This document shows, piece by piece, positions 9,199-20,141 of a DNA stretch of 64,000 nt. The stretch lies in assembly GCF_900185725.1 (NCBI RefSeq), contig NZ_FYAU01000020.1, forward strand, positions 1 through 64,000, read 5' to 3'. Origin of the DNA: Stappia sp. TSB10P1A (GTDB lineage Bacteria; Pseudomonadota; Alphaproteobacteria; Rhizobiales; Stappiaceae). The first letter of the stretch is position 1. The number at the start of each line of letters is the position of its first letter. The notes beneath the pieces are model-generated. The model worked only from the letters and a program-made list of their open reading frames with translations, made no database searches and was not told the origin of the DNA. The position numbers were made by a program, and so were the translations under genes.

Positions 9199-9364
9199 GA
9201 GGGTCCTCCAAACGAATATTTCCCTCCTTAGAGCATCTTCCGTCGATCTGTGCAGCACCCGGGACGAAAAAAGTGCCGCAAAGCCAAGCCTCTGGCGTAA
9301 AAAGGCCGATGGCCGTCCTCCTCTGCCGCAGCGGCAATTCGCTTGACAGGTGTGGTGCGCAATG

Positions 9365-9424
9365 AAATCAATTTTTGAGAGAAATTTTGCAAAATTCCGT
9401 CTCAAATTCGCGAGAAATTGATTT
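9365..9424. promoter_or_regulatory. Nested inverted repeat in divergent intergenic region
   Basis: A 60-base AT-rich block in which three pairs of arms are nested about one centre: AAATCAATTT (9365-9374) with AAATTGATTT (9415-9424), TTGAGA with TCTCAA (9400-9405), and AATTTTG/CAAAATT (9383-9396). TTGACA at 9343-9348 lies just upstream. It sits between the leftward dehydrogenase and the rightward small gene at 9462, ending 38 bases before that start, so it could be an operator for either gene or a leader hairpin. Confidence 0.6.
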
Positions 9425-9461
9425 TCCTGTCGCAAACGCGCTTTTCCGGGGGAGAGGACAA

Positions 9462-9788
9462 ATGGACATCGGAGACGTCAAGGAGGTGGTCGCCTGGGTC
9501 AACCTGATGCCGGGCCCGGGACGCACGCCGACCCTGCATGTGACCGGCAAGGTGACCGCGCCGACACCCTGCCACGAGGTGCTGGCGGAGTTCGCCGGGC
9601 TCGACAAGTCGGAGCCGCCGGTCTACCGCATCGAGGTGACGCTTAGGGAAGGGGTCGACCTCTGTCCGGACGTGCTGACCGACAAGGAGTTCCGCTATAC
9701 CGAGCGGAACTACGCCGGCACGGCGGCCACGGTGGAGGTGTCGTCCGACACGGACAGCGAGACGGCGCCGATCCGCAAGGCCCGCTGA
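9462..9788 (+). CDS. Small conserved-looking protein of unknown function
   Basis: Not recognised. A 108-aa acidic soluble protein with no signal or membrane segment. It starts at the ATG after GGGGGAGAGGAC. It has beta-rich content (VVAWVNLMPG, TLHVTGKVTAPTPC, YRIEVTLREGVDL, TAATVEVSSDT) and two Cys residues. GC and codon use match the chromosome, so it is probably a native gene. An upstream in-frame ATG at 9375 would place the nested dyad inside the coding region and is less likely. Confidence 0.7.
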   Translation: MDIGDVKEVVAWVNLMPGPGRTPTLHVTGKVTAPTPCHEVLAEFAGLDKSEPPVYRIEVTLREGVDLCPDVLTDKEFRYTERNYAGTAATVEVSSDTDSETAPIRKAR

Positions 9789-9915
9789 CGCCGGCTGGCT
9801 TGTCCCCGCGCGCCGCAAACGTCTGTCCCCGTCCTATCCCCGGCGCGCGCGAACCGTTATCCCCGCAGGGTGCGGCTCGCGTATAATGCCGGGGCATGAA
9901 GGTCAGTCGTGAACG

Positions 9916-11100
9916 TCAGTCGGCGGCGTAACGGTCGAGACGGCCGGGCTCGGCTTCGGTGACCTGCTCGCCGCGCGGCGGGGCAAGGTCGAGGTCGCCG
10001 ATGCTGCGGCCGCGCTTGCCGATCTTGTCGGTGGAGATCAGGATCTGCTCGATGTCGCGGCCGGCCTGGCCGAAATGCTGCTGCAGCTTGCGGACCCGCT
10101 CGTCCAGCCGGTCGACATCGGCGACGAGATGGCCGACCTCGGCCTGGATGCGGTGCGCCTCCTCGCGCAGCCTTGCGTCGCGCAGCACCGACTGGACCAC
10201 CTGGATCGACAGCAGCAAAAGCGAGGGCGAGACGATGACCACCCGAACCCGGTGCGCCTTCTGGACGAGATCGGCGAACTGCTCGTGGATCTCGGCGAAG
10301 ATGCTTTCCGACGGCACGAACATGAAGGCCGTGTCCTGGGTCTCGCCAGGAACGAGGTAGCGCTCGGCAATGTCGGCAAGGTGCTTGCCGATGTCGCGGC
10401 GGAACCGGGCGCGCGCCTGCTTCAGCGGCTCCGGCCCCTCGGCCTGTTTCAGCTCGTTATAGGCCTCGAGCGGAAACTTGGCGTCGATGACCAGCGGCGG
10501 GGCGCCGTTCGGCAGATGGATCAGGCAGTCCGGCCGCACCCGCGTCGACAGGGTCGCCTGGAAGGAGTAGGCGCCCGGCGCCAGCGCGTCCTGGACGATC
10601 GCCTCCATCCGGCCCTGGCCGAAAGCACCGCGCGCCTGCTTGTTGTCGAGGATCGACTGCAGCGCCCCGACCTGACCGGAGAGGTCGCGGATCGTCGCCT
10701 GCGCCCGGTCGATGACCGCGAGGCGCTCGTGCAGGTGGCGCAGCCCGTCATGGGTGCGCCGGGTGGTCTCGGCCATCGACTGGCCGAGCTTGTGGCTCAT
10801 GCCGTCGAGCCGCTCGTTGACCGCGCGCATCAGGTCGCCCTGCCGCGAGCCGAAGACCTCGGCCATGGTCTGCATCCGCCCGGTCATCTCGGACTGGACC
10901 TTGAGCAGGGCGGCGATCCGCGCCTCGAGCTCGCGCGCCTGTTCGGTGGCCCGCCATTCGGCATCGCGCGCCCGGCCCGCCTGCCGCGACACGGAGACGA
11001 GCGTCAGCAGCGCCGCGCCGAGCAGCAGCAGCGCGGCACCGACAAGCGCCTCGCCAAGCGACACCGGCCGGCCGAGCAGGGTGAAGAGAATCGCCTCCAT
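9916..11100 (-). CDS. rmuC: DNA recombination protein RmuC
   Basis: RmuC family protein of 394 aa that limits recombination between inverted repeats, predicted as a membrane-anchored nuclease-fold protein. An N-terminal hydrophobic helix (about residues 14-38) is followed by a long coiled coil and then the RmuC domain, with [35 protein letters not shown] (the nuclease-like DAKFP box), [14 protein letters not shown] and [16 protein letters not shown]. The start is the ATG at 11100; the much longer open frame upstream is an antisense shadow of def, marC and fmt. It is divergent from def. Confidence 0.93.
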   Translation of the reverse strand: MEAILFTLLGRPVSLGEALVGAALLLLGAALLTLVSVSRQAGRARDAEWRATEQARELEARIAALLKVQSEMTGRMQTMAEVFGSRQGDLMRAVNERLDGMSHKLGQSMAETTRRTHDGLRHLHERLAVIDRAQATIRDLSGQVGALQSILDNKQARGAFGQGRMEAIVQDALAPGAYSFQATLSTRVRPDCLIHLPNGAPPLVIDAKFPLEAYNELKQAEGPEPLKQARARFRRDIGKHLADIAERYLVPGETQDTAFMFVPSESIFAEIHEQFADLVQKAHRVRVVIVSPSLLLLSIQVVQSVLRDARLREEAHRIQAEVGHLVADVDRLDERVRKLQQHFGQAGRDIEQILISTDKIGKRGRSIGDLDLAPPRGEQVTEAEPGRLDRYAAD

Positions 11101-11304
11101 GGAAACAAAGATAGAACATTTGCCGGTGCAGCGAAACGGCGCAGGCGAAGGGGGCGCGCGCGGCCGCCGCGAGCAGGTAGAGGAGCGCCGGGGGCGCGCA
11201 GGATGCCGGCAGCTCCTTCGCCGGCGGCCATAACCCGCGGAAATCGTGCGTTCCGGGCGCATCGGCGCGTTGACGCGGCCGGCCTTCTCCCATATCTCAG
11301 CACC

Positions 11305-11823
11305 ATGACGAAACGCGACATCATCATCCTGCCGGACCTCAAGCTGCGCCTGGTCAGCGAGCCGATCGCCAGCGTCGACGACGCGGTGCGGCAACTGGCC
11401 GACGACATGCTGGAGACCATGTACGACGCGCCGGGCATCGGGCTGGCCGCGATCCAGATCGGCGTGCCGAAGCGGATGCTGGTGCTGGACGTGGCGCGCG
11501 AGGGCGAGACGCCGGCGCCGCTGGTGGTGATCAACCCGGAGATCGTCTGGGAATCCGAGGAGCACTCCGTCTATCAGGAGGGCTGCCTGTCGATCCCGGA
11601 ATATTACGAGGACGTGGAGCGGCCGCAGCGCATCGGCCTGCGTTTCCTCGACCGCGAGGGCGCGGCGCGCGAGATCGAGGCGGACGGCCTGCTCGCCACC
11701 TGCCTGCAGCACGAGATCGACCACCTGAACGGCGTGCTGTTCATCGACCATATCTCGAAGCTGAAGCGCGACCGCGTCGTGAAGAAGTTCCAGAAACAGG
11801 CCCGCCTGTCCGAAAAGGCCTGA
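11305..11823 (+). CDS. def: Peptide deformylase
   Basis: Removes the formyl group from the N-terminal Met of nascent proteins. The 172-aa protein has all three PDF motifs: [17 protein letters not shown] (metal-ligand Cys) and QHEIDHLNG (two His ligands and catalytic Glu). The start at [11 protein letters not shown] matches the family. First gene of a rightward cluster def-marC-fmt-GNAT-truA; pairing with fmt, which adds the formyl group to Met-tRNA, is the classic arrangement, here split by marC. Confidence 0.97.
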   Translation: MTKRDIIILPDLKLRLVSEPIASVDDAVRQLADDMLETMYDAPGIGLAAIQIGVPKRMLVLDVAREGETPAPLVVINPEIVWESEEHSVYQEGCLSIPEYYEDVERPQRIGLRFLDREGAAREIEADGLLATCLQHEIDHLNGVLFIDHISKLKRDRVVKKFQKQARLSEKA

Positions 11824-11862
11824 GCCGGCCGTCCCCGAACCTGCGACCCGGGAGGCGGACGC

Positions 11863-12495
11863 ATGGACATCGCCTTCTTCCTCAAGGTCTTCGCGGCGCT
11901 TTTCGCGATCATGAGCCCGGTCGCCAATCTGCCGGTGTTCCTGGCGCTGACCAGCGACCGGGACGCCGCCGGACAGCGCGCCGTCGCCCTGACCGCAACC
12001 TTCGGCCTCATTGCCGGCTCGGTCATCGTCTTCTTCGGCGGCGAGGCGATCCTGGCGCTGTTCGGCATCAGCATCGACGGCTTCCGCCTCGCCGGCGGGC
12101 TGCTGATCCTGCTGATCGCCCTCTCCATGCTGCATGGCGGCGAAAGCAGCGCCCAGGCCGGCACCGATGAAGAGAAAGAGCATCACCGGACGCGCGACAA
12201 TCCCGGCATCTACCCCTTGACCGTGCCGATGCTGCTGGGGCCCGGCTCGATCTCGACCATCATCATCTTCCGCGAGCAGGCGCGCGGGGCCGCGCAGGAG
12301 ATCGCCCTGGTGGCGGCGCTCGCCGCCATGGTCGCCGTGTTCGCTGCCACTTTCTTCGCCGCGCCAATGCTGTCGCGAATTCTGAGCCGCACCGCGATCA
12401 GCATCATGAGCCGGCTGATGGGCATGATCCTCGCCGCCATCGCCATGGAGATGATGGTGGCGAGCCTCAAGACCCTGCTGCCGGGTCTTGCCTGA
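11863..12495 (+). CDS. MarC family integral membrane protein
   Basis: Polytopic inner-membrane protein of 210 aa with about six hydrophobic segments, beginning DIAFFLKVFAALFAIMSPVANLPVF and containing the conserved middle NPGIYPLTVPMLLGPGSISTIIIF. The MarC/UPF0056 family has no firmly established substrate. A charged loop (GTDEEKEHHRTRD) separates the halves. It lies 39 bases after def and 54 before fmt, so it is likely cotranscribed. Confidence 0.9.
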   Translation: MDIAFFLKVFAALFAIMSPVANLPVFLALTSDRDAAGQRAVALTATFGLIAGSVIVFFGGEAILALFGISIDGFRLAGGLLILLIALSMLHGGESSAQAGTDEEKEHHRTRDNPGIYPLTVPMLLGPGSISTIIIFREQARGAAQEIALVAALAAMVAVFAATFFAAPMLSRILSRTAISIMSRLMGMILAAIAMEMMVASLKTLLPGLA

Positions 12496-12549
12496 CGCGC
12501 CTCGCCTGACCCTCCGCGCCCACCCGCGCGCGCCCACCAAGGAGCAATC

Positions 12550-13491
12550 ATGAGCCTGCGCATCGTCTTCATGGGAACGCCGGAGTTTTCCGTTCCGACC
12601 TTGATGGAGATCGTCGGCCAGGGTCACGATGTCGTCGCCTGCTACACCCAGCCGCCGCGAAAAGCGGGCCGGGGCATGGAAGAGCGCAAGTCGGCGGTGC
12701 ATCAGGCGGCGGAGACGCTGGGCATTCCGGTGCGCTGCCCGCACTCGCTGAAAAGCGAGGAGGAGCAAGCCGCCCTTGCCGAACTGGCGCCGGACGCGGC
12801 CGTCGTCGTCGCCTATGGCCTGTTGCTGCCGCAGGCGGTGCTCGATATCCCGGTGCATGGCTGCCTCAACCTGCATGCCTCGCTGCTGCCGCGCTGGCGC
12901 GGCGCGGCGCCGATCAACCGGGCGATCATGGCCGGCGACGCCGAGACCGGCGTCGAGGTGATGCGCATGGAGGCCGGGCTCGACACCGGTCCGGTCTACA
13001 TGGCCGAGAAGCTGGCGATCGGGCCGGAGATGACGGCGGGCGAGCTGCACGACCGCCTGTCGGTGCTGGGCGCCGACCTGATGGTGCGCGCGCTCGCCGC
13101 CCTGCCGCGCGGCGCCCTGGTGCCGACCCGCCAAGCAGAGGAGGGCGTCACCTATGCCCGCAAGATCGACAAGGCGGAGACCCGCATCGACTGGACCCGG
13201 CCGGCGCGCGAGGTGCACGACCATGTGCGCGGGCTCTCGCCCTTTCCCGGCGCCTGGTGCGAGATGGAGATCGCCGGGCGCAGCGAGCGGGTGAAGGTGC
13301 TGCGCAGTTCGCTGGAGGAAGGCGCCACGGGCGAGCCGGGCACGCTGCTGGCAGCCGGCGACAAGCTGCTGGTCGCCTGCGGCAGCGGCGCGCTGCGGCT
13401 GGTGCAATTGCAGCGAGCCGGCAAGAAGCCGATGCCGGCGGCCGAGTTCCAGCGCGGCGCGCAGCTCGGCGCGGGTGCGCGGCTTGGATGA
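12550..13491 (+). CDS. fmt: Methionyl-tRNA formyltransferase
   Basis: Transfers a formyl group from 10-formyl-tetrahydrofolate to Met-tRNA for translation initiation. 313 aa: N-terminal [11 protein letters not shown], formyltransferase core with [21 protein letters not shown] (catalytic Asn-His) and [14 protein letters not shown] (catalytic Asp), then the C-terminal OB-like tRNA-binding domain ([22 protein letters not shown]). An AAGGAGCA ribosome site lies just before the ATG. Same operon as def. Confidence 0.97.
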   Translation: MSLRIVFMGTPEFSVPTLMEIVGQGHDVVACYTQPPRKAGRGMEERKSAVHQAAETLGIPVRCPHSLKSEEEQAALAELAPDAAVVVAYGLLLPQAVLDIPVHGCLNLHASLLPRWRGAAPINRAIMAGDAETGVEVMRMEAGLDTGPVYMAEKLAIGPEMTAGELHDRLSVLGADLMVRALAALPRGALVPTRQAEEGVTYARKIDKAETRIDWTRPAREVHDHVRGLSPFPGAWCEMEIAGRSERVKVLRSSLEEGATGEPGTLLAAGDKLLVACGSGALRLVQLQRAGKKPMPAAEFQRGAQLGAGARLG

Positions 13492-13590
13492 CGGCGCCCC
13501 ACGTCGCCAAGCGGGTTGCCGGCAGGCTATGATGCCGGCCAGCCACCCGGTACGCCGCTGTAGCCACACGCCGAACGGACGATCCAGACG

Positions 13591-14118
13591 ATGACCCATC
13601 CCGCGCTTGAACCCGAGATCCGCCCTGCGACGCCCGCCGACGAGGCGGATATCGCCATGGTCATCGCCACCGCCTTCGGCCAGGAGGGCGAGGCGCGGCT
13701 GGTCGACGCGCTGCGCTCCTGCGGCGCGCTGGTGCTGGAGCGGGTGGCGGTCGATCGGGACGGGCGGATCGTCGGCCATGTCGCCTTCTCGCGCGTCACC
13801 GGTGCCGGCGCCGGCCATCGCCTTGCCATCACCTGCCTGGCGCCGGTGTCCGTCAGCCCCGACCGCCAGCGCGGCGGCGTGGGCGCGGCGCTGATCCGCG
13901 CCGGGATCGACGCCCTGCGCGAGGCGGGCGAGGATCTGGTGCTGGTGCTGGGACCGCCGGCCTATTATCCGCGCTTCGGCTTCGACGCGGAGCTTGCGAA
14001 AAAGGTCGCCGGCCCCTATGCGGGGGCGGCCTTCCAGGCGCTGGCGCTGAGCGAGGCGGCGGTTGCCGCCCTGCCCATCGAGGTCACCTTCGCCACGCCC
14101 TTCGAGGCCTTCGAGTAA
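13591..14118 (+). CDS. GNAT family N-acetyltransferase (YhbS-like)
   Basis: Acetyl-CoA-dependent transferase of 175 aa. The core shows [15 protein letters not shown], the beta strand VGHVAFSRV, the CoA pyrophosphate loop [18 protein letters not shown], and the C-terminal YPRFGFDAE typical of YhbS-type proteins. The substrate is unknown. It sits between fmt and truA in the same direction with short gaps, suggesting cotranscription with translation genes. Confidence 0.87.
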   Translation: MTHPALEPEIRPATPADEADIAMVIATAFGQEGEARLVDALRSCGALVLERVAVDRDGRIVGHVAFSRVTGAGAGHRLAITCLAPVSVSPDRQRGGVGAALIRAGIDALREAGEDLVLVLGPPAYYPRFGFDAELAKKVAGPYAGAAFQALALSEAAVAALPIEVTFATPFEAFE

Positions 14119-14147
14119 CCGCGAGAACCGGCGAGCCGACCCCGTTC

Positions 14148-14996
14148 ATGCCCCGCTACAAGCTGACAGTCGACTATGACGGCCGCCCCTTCGTGGGCTG
14201 GCAGCGGCAGGCCAACGGCCCCTCCGTGCAGGCGGTGATCGAGCGGGCGGTGACGGCGTTTTCCGGCGAGACGGTGACCATCGGCGGGGCGGGGCGCACC
14301 GATGCCGGCGTGCATGCGACCGGGCAGGTCGCCCATCTCGATCTGGAAAAGGACTGGCCGGCGGCGACCGTGCTCGGCGCGCTGAACTTCCACTGCCAGC
14401 CGGACCCGGTGGCGATCCTCGCCTGCGAGAAGATGCAGGAGGGCTTCGACGCCCGCTTTTCGGCGATCCGCCGGCATTATCGCTACCGCATCGTCAACCG
14501 GCTGGCGCCGCTGACCCACGATCTGGGCCTTGCCTGGCACGTCAAGAAGCCGCTCGATGCCGAGGCGATGCACGCGGCGGCGCAGGTCTTTGTCGGCCAT
14601 CACGACTTCACCACCTTCCGCCATTCGCGCTGCCAGGCGAAGAGCCCGTGGAAGACGCTGGAGGCCTTCAGCGTGCGCCGCGAGGGCGAGAGCATCATCG
14701 CCGAGTGTTCCTCGCGCTCCTTCCTGCACAACCAGGTGCGCTCGATGGTCGGCACCTTGCGGCTGGTCGGCGAGGGGCGCTGGGGGGCGGAGGACGTCGC
14801 CAGGGCGCTGGCGGCGCGCGACCGCGAGGCCTGCGGCCCGGTGGCGCCGCCCGACGGGCTGTATCTGACGCGGGTCGACTACCGCCCGGCGGAGGAGGAC
14901 GCGGCCTTGCTCGCCGCCTACAGGGCCGGGCTTTCGGGCGCCGATCCCGCGACGGCGGCCGGGGAGGCGGAGGGCGAAGAGGCCTCGGGCGACTGA
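14148..14996 (+). CDS. truA: tRNA pseudouridine(38-40) synthase TruA
   Basis: Isomerises uridines 38-40 in the tRNA anticodon arm. 282 aa with the start [21 protein letters not shown], the catalytic-Asp motif [16 protein letters not shown] and the C-terminal [14 protein letters not shown]. The C-terminus carries a non-conserved Ala/Glu/Gly-rich tail of about 25 residues, whose DNA overlaps the 3' end of the opposite-strand DUF2189 gene by 79 bases. Confidence 0.96.
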   Translation: MPRYKLTVDYDGRPFVGWQRQANGPSVQAVIERAVTAFSGETVTIGGAGRTDAGVHATGQVAHLDLEKDWPAATVLGALNFHCQPDPVAILACEKMQEGFDARFSAIRRHYRYRIVNRLAPLTHDLGLAWHVKKPLDAEAMHAAAQVFVGHHDFTTFRHSRCQAKSPWKTLEAFSVRREGESIIAECSSRSFLHNQVRSMVGTLRLVGEGRWGAEDVARALAARDREACGPVAPPDGLYLTRVDYRPAEEDAALLAAYRAGLSGADPATAAGEAEGEEASGD

Positions 14997-15856
14997 GCGC
15001 CCGCCGCATCCTCCAGCGGGGCGGGCGGCACCAGCTTGCGATAGAGATGCCAGGTGGTGTGGCCGAGCACCGGCAGGACGAAGATCAGCCCGGCGAACAG
15101 CGGCAGCATCGCCAGCAGCAGCGTCGCGGTGACCACCAGCGCCCAGCCGATCATCGGCTTCGGGCTGGTGACGACCGAGCGCACGCTGGTGATCATCGCG
15201 GTGATGAAGTCGACGTCCCGGTCGAGCAGCATCGGGAAGGAGACGACGGTGAGCGAGAACAGCACCACCGACAGCACCGCGCCGATGACATTGCCGAGCA
15301 GCAGGAACATCAGCCCTTCCGGCGTCGTCACCACCACCTCGACAAAGGCGCCGAAGGAGGCGAAGGACTTGAAGCCGAGGAACAGGGCGAGCAGCAGCCG
15401 CACCTGATACATCCACATGATCTGGACGAAGAGCACGACGAAGGCCATCCAGGCGAGCTCGCGCCGGCGCTGCGCCCAGATGACGCCGAGCACGCCCGGC
15501 CAGTCGAGCGGCGCGCCGGTCTCCAGCCGGCGGCTGACCTCATAGAGGCCGACGGCAATGAACGGGCCGATCAGGCCGAAGCCGATCGCCAGCGGATAGC
15601 TGAGATAGCTCATATGCAGGGCGGAGGCGGTGAGCAGCACCAATATGCCGCCGGCGGCATAGACGAAGCCGAAGAACAGGCCGAAGCGCGGCGCCGCCCG
15701 GAAGTCGCGCATGCCGGCACCGAGCGCATCGACGATGGCATCGAAGCCGATGGCGTTGACCCGGGTGGGATCGGGCCGCCGGGCCGGCGCCCCCGAAGGC
15801 GCATTCCCCGAAGGCGCGTCTCCCGAAAGCGCGCTCTTGTCCTGCTCGACCGTCAT
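14918..15856 (-). CDS. DUF2189 integral membrane protein
   Basis: Polytopic membrane protein of 312 aa of the DUF2189 family, function unknown. After a short charged N-terminus come about six hydrophobic segments, including [17 protein letters not shown] and the typical [13 protein letters not shown] loop. The ATG at 15856 is chosen because GGGAGG lies about 8 bases upstream; the frame is open 20 codons further. The last 79 bases overlap truA tail to tail, both ends being low-conservation Ala/Ser/Pro-rich sequence. Confidence 0.85.
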   Translation of the reverse strand: MTVEQDKSALSGDAPSGNAPSGAPARRPDPTRVNAIGFDAIVDALGAGMRDFRAAPRFGLFFGFVYAAGGILVLLTASALHMSYLSYPLAIGFGLIGPFIAVGLYEVSRRLETGAPLDWPGVLGVIWAQRRRELAWMAFVVLFVQIMWMYQVRLLLALFLGFKSFASFGAFVEVVVTTPEGLMFLLLGNVIGAVLSVVLFSLTVVSFPMLLDRDVDFITAMITSVRSVVTSPKPMIGWALVVTATLLLAMLPLFAGLIFVLPVLGHTTWHLYRKLVPPAPLEDAAGAQSPEASSPSASPAAVAGSAPESPAL

Positions 15857-16018
15857 TGCCTGCCTCCCTCGCAGCCGTGGACCCTTGTTTCCAGACACTG
15901 CAACAAGCAGGACCACTGAAACAGACCTGCGTCAATCCGTCACCTTCGCAAAGATACGTGCGGGGCGTGGGGAGAGACGAACCGATGCGGGTTGCAAGGC
16001 GGGGGAGACGCCTGTCGG

Positions 16019-17191
16019 TCAGCCGGCGAAATAGCTGTCGAGGAAGCGGCGGTAGATGGCGGCAAGCCCGTCGAGCTCGGCGAGCGGCACGCGCTCGTCG
16101 ACCTGGTGCATGGTCTGGCCGACCAGGCCGAACTCGACCACCGGGCAGTAATTCTTGATGAAGCGGGCATCCGACGTGCCCCCGCCCGTCGACAGCTCCG
16201 GCCGGCGGCCGGTCTCCGCTTCCACCGCGTCCGCCAGCGCCTCGATCAACTCGGCGTCATGGGTGAGGAAGCTGTCGCTGGAATCATTGGTGAATTCGAG
16301 CTGCCAGTCGCAGGAAAGGCCGTTGATGCCGGCAAGCGCATGGCGCAGATGCGCCTTCAGGCTCTCCACCGACCAGGTGTCGTTGAAGCGGACGTTGAAC
16401 TGGGCGACCGCCTTGCGCGGGATGACGTTGAAGGCGGCATTGCCGACATCGACGGAGGTGATCTCCAAGTTCGACGGCTGGAAGCGCGCGTTGCCGGTGT
16501 CGAGCTCCAGGGCGTCGAGACGGGCGAGCAGCGCCAGCATGTCGGAGACCGGGTTCTTCGCCAGATGCGGATAGGCGACATGGCCCTGCACACCGGTGAC
16601 GGTGATAATGCCCGACAGCGAGCCGCGCCGGCCGACCTTGATCGCATCGCCGAGATGTTCGGGATTGGTCGGCTCGCCGACGATGCAGGCATCGAACGTG
16701 TGGCCGCGCGCCGCCGCCCATTCGAGCAGCTTGACCGTGCCGTTGATCGCCGGGCCTTCCTCGTCGCCGGTGATCAGGAAGGAGATGCGGCCCGGCAGCG
16801 CCTCGCCCTTCTCCGCCACATAGGCGATGGCGGCGGCCGCGAAGGCGGCGATGCCGCCCTTCATGTCGACCGCGCCGCGCCCGTGCAGGATGCCGTCCTC
16901 GACCGTGCCGTCGAACGGGCCGTGCCGCCAGGCGCCCGCATCGCCCGCCGGCACCACGTCGGTATGGCCGGCAAAGGCAAGGTTCGGCCCCCTCGTGCCG
17001 ATGGTCGCGAAGAGGTTCTCCACGTCCGGCGTGCCGCGGTCCGAGAACACCATGCGCTCGACGGTGAAGCCGGCGGCCGTCAGCCGCTCCTCCAGGAGGG
17101 CGAGCGCGCCGCCCTCGGCCGGCGTCACGGAGGGGCAGCGCAAGAGGTCGCGGGCAAGGGTTGCGGCAAGGGAAAGGCGGGTGTCGGCCAT
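16019..17191 (-). CDS. dapE: Succinyl-diaminopimelate desuccinylase
   Basis: Hydrolyses N-succinyl-LL-diaminopimelate to LL-DAP and succinate in lysine/peptidoglycan synthesis. 390 aa M20 metallopeptidase: [12 protein letters not shown] (His ligand and Asp), [10 protein letters not shown] (bridging Asp), [11 protein letters not shown] (catalytic Glu pair), [11 protein letters not shown] and the C-terminal [10 protein letters not shown]. The start is the ATG in [17 protein letters not shown], 29 bases after the stop of the DUF805 gene, which is itself downstream of dapD, so the DAP genes form one leftward transcription unit. Confidence 0.96.
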   Translation of the reverse strand: MADTRLSLAATLARDLLRCPSVTPAEGGALALLEERLTAAGFTVERMVFSDRGTPDVENLFATIGTRGPNLAFAGHTDVVPAGDAGAWRHGPFDGTVEDGILHGRGAVDMKGGIAAFAAAAIAYVAEKGEALPGRISFLITGDEEGPAINGTVKLLEWAAARGHTFDACIVGEPTNPEHLGDAIKVGRRGSLSGIITVTGVQGHVAYPHLAKNPVSDMLALLARLDALELDTGNARFQPSNLEITSVDVGNAAFNVIPRKAVAQFNVRFNDTWSVESLKAHLRHALAGINGLSCDWQLEFTNDSSDSFLTHDAELIEALADAVEAETGRRPELSTGGGTSDARFIKNYCPVVEFGLVGQTMHQVDERVPLAELDGLAAIYRRFLDSYFAG

Positions 17192-17220
17192 GGCGGTCTG
17201 CGGGGTGTCCTGAAATTGCG

Positions 17221-17649
17221 CTAGGTCGGTCTCGCCCAGCGGCTGTTGGGGCGCGGGCCGTAAGGATTCGGCCCCGGCTCGCCGGGCATCAGGCCGAGGC
17301 CGAGCACGAACAGCAGGTTGAGCGCCGGCACGAAGACCAGCACGGCGAGGAAGCCGGTGAGGTTGCGGTCCTGCAGCCGCTTGATGGCCAGCGCCAGCAC
17401 CACCCAGTGGCTGGCGAACAGCATGTAGGGCAGCAGCGGATGCGAGTTGACGAAGTCCTCCATCGTCACCACCGTCGTCTGGTCGCCGGTGACGTCGAGG
17501 CCCTGCACCCACAGGCTGACCGGAATGGCGAACAGCGCCCACAGGAAGCCGAGCGCGAGCATATAGGGCTCGCGCGACACACGCCCGATCGGGCTGAAGA
17601 ACAGCCAGAGCGGCCCCAGCGGGCCCGGATGCGCTTGCGGTTGCGACAT
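17221..17649 (-). CDS. DUF805 family membrane protein
   Basis: Small inner-membrane protein of 142 aa. DUF805 hallmarks are [17 protein letters not shown] near the start, then several hydrophobic segments and [23 protein letters not shown]. The start ATG at 17649 has AGGA upstream. It lies between dapD and dapE in the same direction, a common position for DUF805 genes in related alphaproteobacteria. Function unknown. Confidence 0.85.
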   Translation of the reverse strand: MSQPQAHPGPLGPLWLFFSPIGRVSREPYMLALGFLWALFAIPVSLWVQGLDVTGDQTTVVTMEDFVNSHPLLPYMLFASHWVVLALAIKRLQDRNLTGFLAVLVFVPALNLLFVLGLGLMPGEPGPNPYGPRPNSRWARPT

Positions 17650-17796
17650 GGAATGTCCTGGACAGGAGACGGTCTGTTGTCCCCGAAGTAGGCCGGGAGG
17701 CGCCGACAATCAAGGCGCTTTGCCCGATTGTCGTGCGCCTGCGCGGTTTTGCCCGGCGGCGCGGCGATGCGCGCAAGGGCGGCCGGGCGCCTGGTC

Positions 17797-18657
<861 letters not shown>

Positions 18658-18769
18658 GCGCGGGGGTCTCCGGAAGGTCCGTGGAAAGCGTCGGAAAGTC
18701 TCCGCGCGGACCTAACCGCCGCGCCCGCGCGAAGTCAAGGCCGGGCGGGCCGGCGCCGCGCCGACCTGC

Positions 18770-19297
18770 TCAGGCCTTCTTGACGAACTGGCAGAGGATG
18801 ACGATCCGCTGGCCCTCGACGCGGCCTTCCAGATGGTTCGGATTGTCGGCGACGAGGGAGATCTTGCGCACCGCCGTGCCGCGCTTGGCGGTGAAGCCGG
18901 CGCCCTTGACCGGCAGGTCCTTGATCAATGTGACGGTGTCGCCGGAGGCCAGCACCGCGCCGTTGCAGTCGACATGGACGACGGCGTCCTCGCCGCTGCC
19001 GCTGCCGCCCGCGCCCTGTTCGGCCCAGGCCAGAACGTCGGGCTCCAGCCAGGCGGTCTCCAGCAGGTCCCGCGCCCAGGCCGCCTCCGGCAGGCCTTTC
19101 AGCAGCCGCCAGGCCAGCACCTGCACCGCCGGCTCGGGGCTCCAGATCGCCTCGTTGAGACAGCGCCAGTGGGGCTCGTCCCGCGGCCCCTCCTCGATGC
19201 CGGCCCGGCAGACGGCGCAGAGCGGCACGCTGTCCTCGCGCGGGGGCACGGCAAAGGCGGTGGCGCCTTCGGAATTGCAAAGGGCACAAGCGGTCAT
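18770..19297 (-). CDS. PhnA/YjdM-like zinc-ribbon protein
   Basis: 175-aa protein with an N-terminal zinc ribbon (CALCNSEG and PLCAVCRAGIE) and the C-terminal PhnA/YjdM domain (VHVDCNGAVLASGDTVTLIKDLPVKGAGFTAKRGTAVRKI). Despite the historical name, the family is not the phosphonoacetate hydrolase and its biochemical role is unclear. The middle (about 40-90) is a helical linker. It starts at the ATG at 19297 and lies between the nucleotidase and dapD in one leftward series. Confidence 0.88.
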   Translation of the reverse strand: MTACALCNSEGATAFAVPPREDSVPLCAVCRAGIEEGPRDEPHWRCLNEAIWSPEPAVQVLAWRLLKGLPEAAWARDLLETAWLEPDVLAWAEQGAGGSGSGEDAVVHVDCNGAVLASGDTVTLIKDLPVKGAGFTAKRGTAVRKISLVADNPNHLEGRVEGQRIVILCQFVKKA

Positions 19298-19403
19298 GGG
19301 ATGTCCTGTCGGCAAACGCGGCGGAAGGGATGCGGTGGCATACGCCACCGGCGCCGCCGCGTCCAGCCGCAAGACAGCGACATGTGATCGCCGGCGGGCC
19401 GCA

Positions 19404-20141
19404 TCACACCTCGATGGCGCCGAGCACGGCGTTGAGGAAGCCGGCGAGATCGTCGGTGACGAAGTCGACATGCGGGGCGTTCTGCCCTTCCAGCTCCCAT
19501 TCCTCGCGGAAGACGGCGCGGGTGCCCTCGGGCACCAGGAGCACCGAGCGCATGCCGAGCTTGTGCGGCACCTGCAGATTGCGGGAGAGATCCTCGAACA
19601 TCGCCGCGCGCACCGGCGAGACGCCGGTCTTTTCCAGGAACCGGTTGTAGGTCTCCAGGTTCGGCTTGGGCAGCAGCCCGGCGGCGACGATGTCGAAAAT
19701 GTCGTCGAACTGCTCGGAAATGCCGAGCCGGGCGGCGGTGCGCTCCGCATGCGGCCGGTCGCCATTGGTGAAGATGTATTTCTTGCCCGGCAGCCGGGCG
19801 ATCGCCTGGCCGAGCCGCGGATTGGGCATGACCGGCGAATAGTCGATGTCGTGGACATATTCGAGGAAGGCATCCGGCTCGATGCCATGCTCGACCATCA
19901 GCCCGCGCAAGGTGGTGCCGTAGTCGCGGTAGAACGCCTTCTGCTTGAGCCGCGCCTCCTCCATCGGCATGCCGAGATGGCGGGCGATATAGCCGGAAAT
20001 GCGCGCGTCGATCTGCGAGAACAGGTCCGAACTCGGCGGGTAGAGCGTGTTGTCGAGGTCGAAGACCCAGGCCTCCACGCCGGTGAAGACCCGCAGGTCC
20101 TGCTCGTGGGCGTGGCGGCCTTCGCGTTCGCTGATGCTCAT
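19404..20141 (-). CDS. HAD pyrimidine 5'-nucleotidase (SDT1-like)
   Basis: HAD-superfamily phosphatase of 245 aa. Motif I is [11 protein letters not shown], motif [17 protein letters not shown], with a Lys in [10 protein letters not shown] and motif [10 protein letters not shown]. The DLDNTLYP form is characteristic of the pyrimidine 5'-nucleotidase/SDT1 clade, which dephosphorylates UMP/CMP. Its ATG overlaps the argB stop (ATGA), so it is coupled to argB. Confidence 0.88.
   Translation of the reverse strand: MSISEREGRHAHEQDLRVFTGVEAWVFDLDNTLYPPSSDLFSQIDARISGYIARHLGMPMEEARLKQKAFYRDYGTTLRGLMVEHGIEPDAFLEYVHDIDYSPVMPNPRLGQAIARLPGKKYIFTNGDRPHAERTAARLGISEQFDDIFDIVAAGLLPKPNLETYNRFLEKTGVSPVRAAMFEDLSRNLQVPHKLGMRSVLLVPEGTRAVFREEWELEGQNAPHVDFVTDDLAGFLNAVLGAIEV

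Noticed and set aside
9880-9932. TATAAT and an 11-codon frame (ATG at 9896) antisense to the end of rmuC
   Set aside because: No -35 box, no clear ribosome site, and too short to support as a gene.
9916-13818. A 1300-codon minus-strand open frame
   Set aside because: Only its last 394 codons are a real gene (rmuC). The rest is the antisense shadow of def, marC and fmt, caused by high GC and low stop density.
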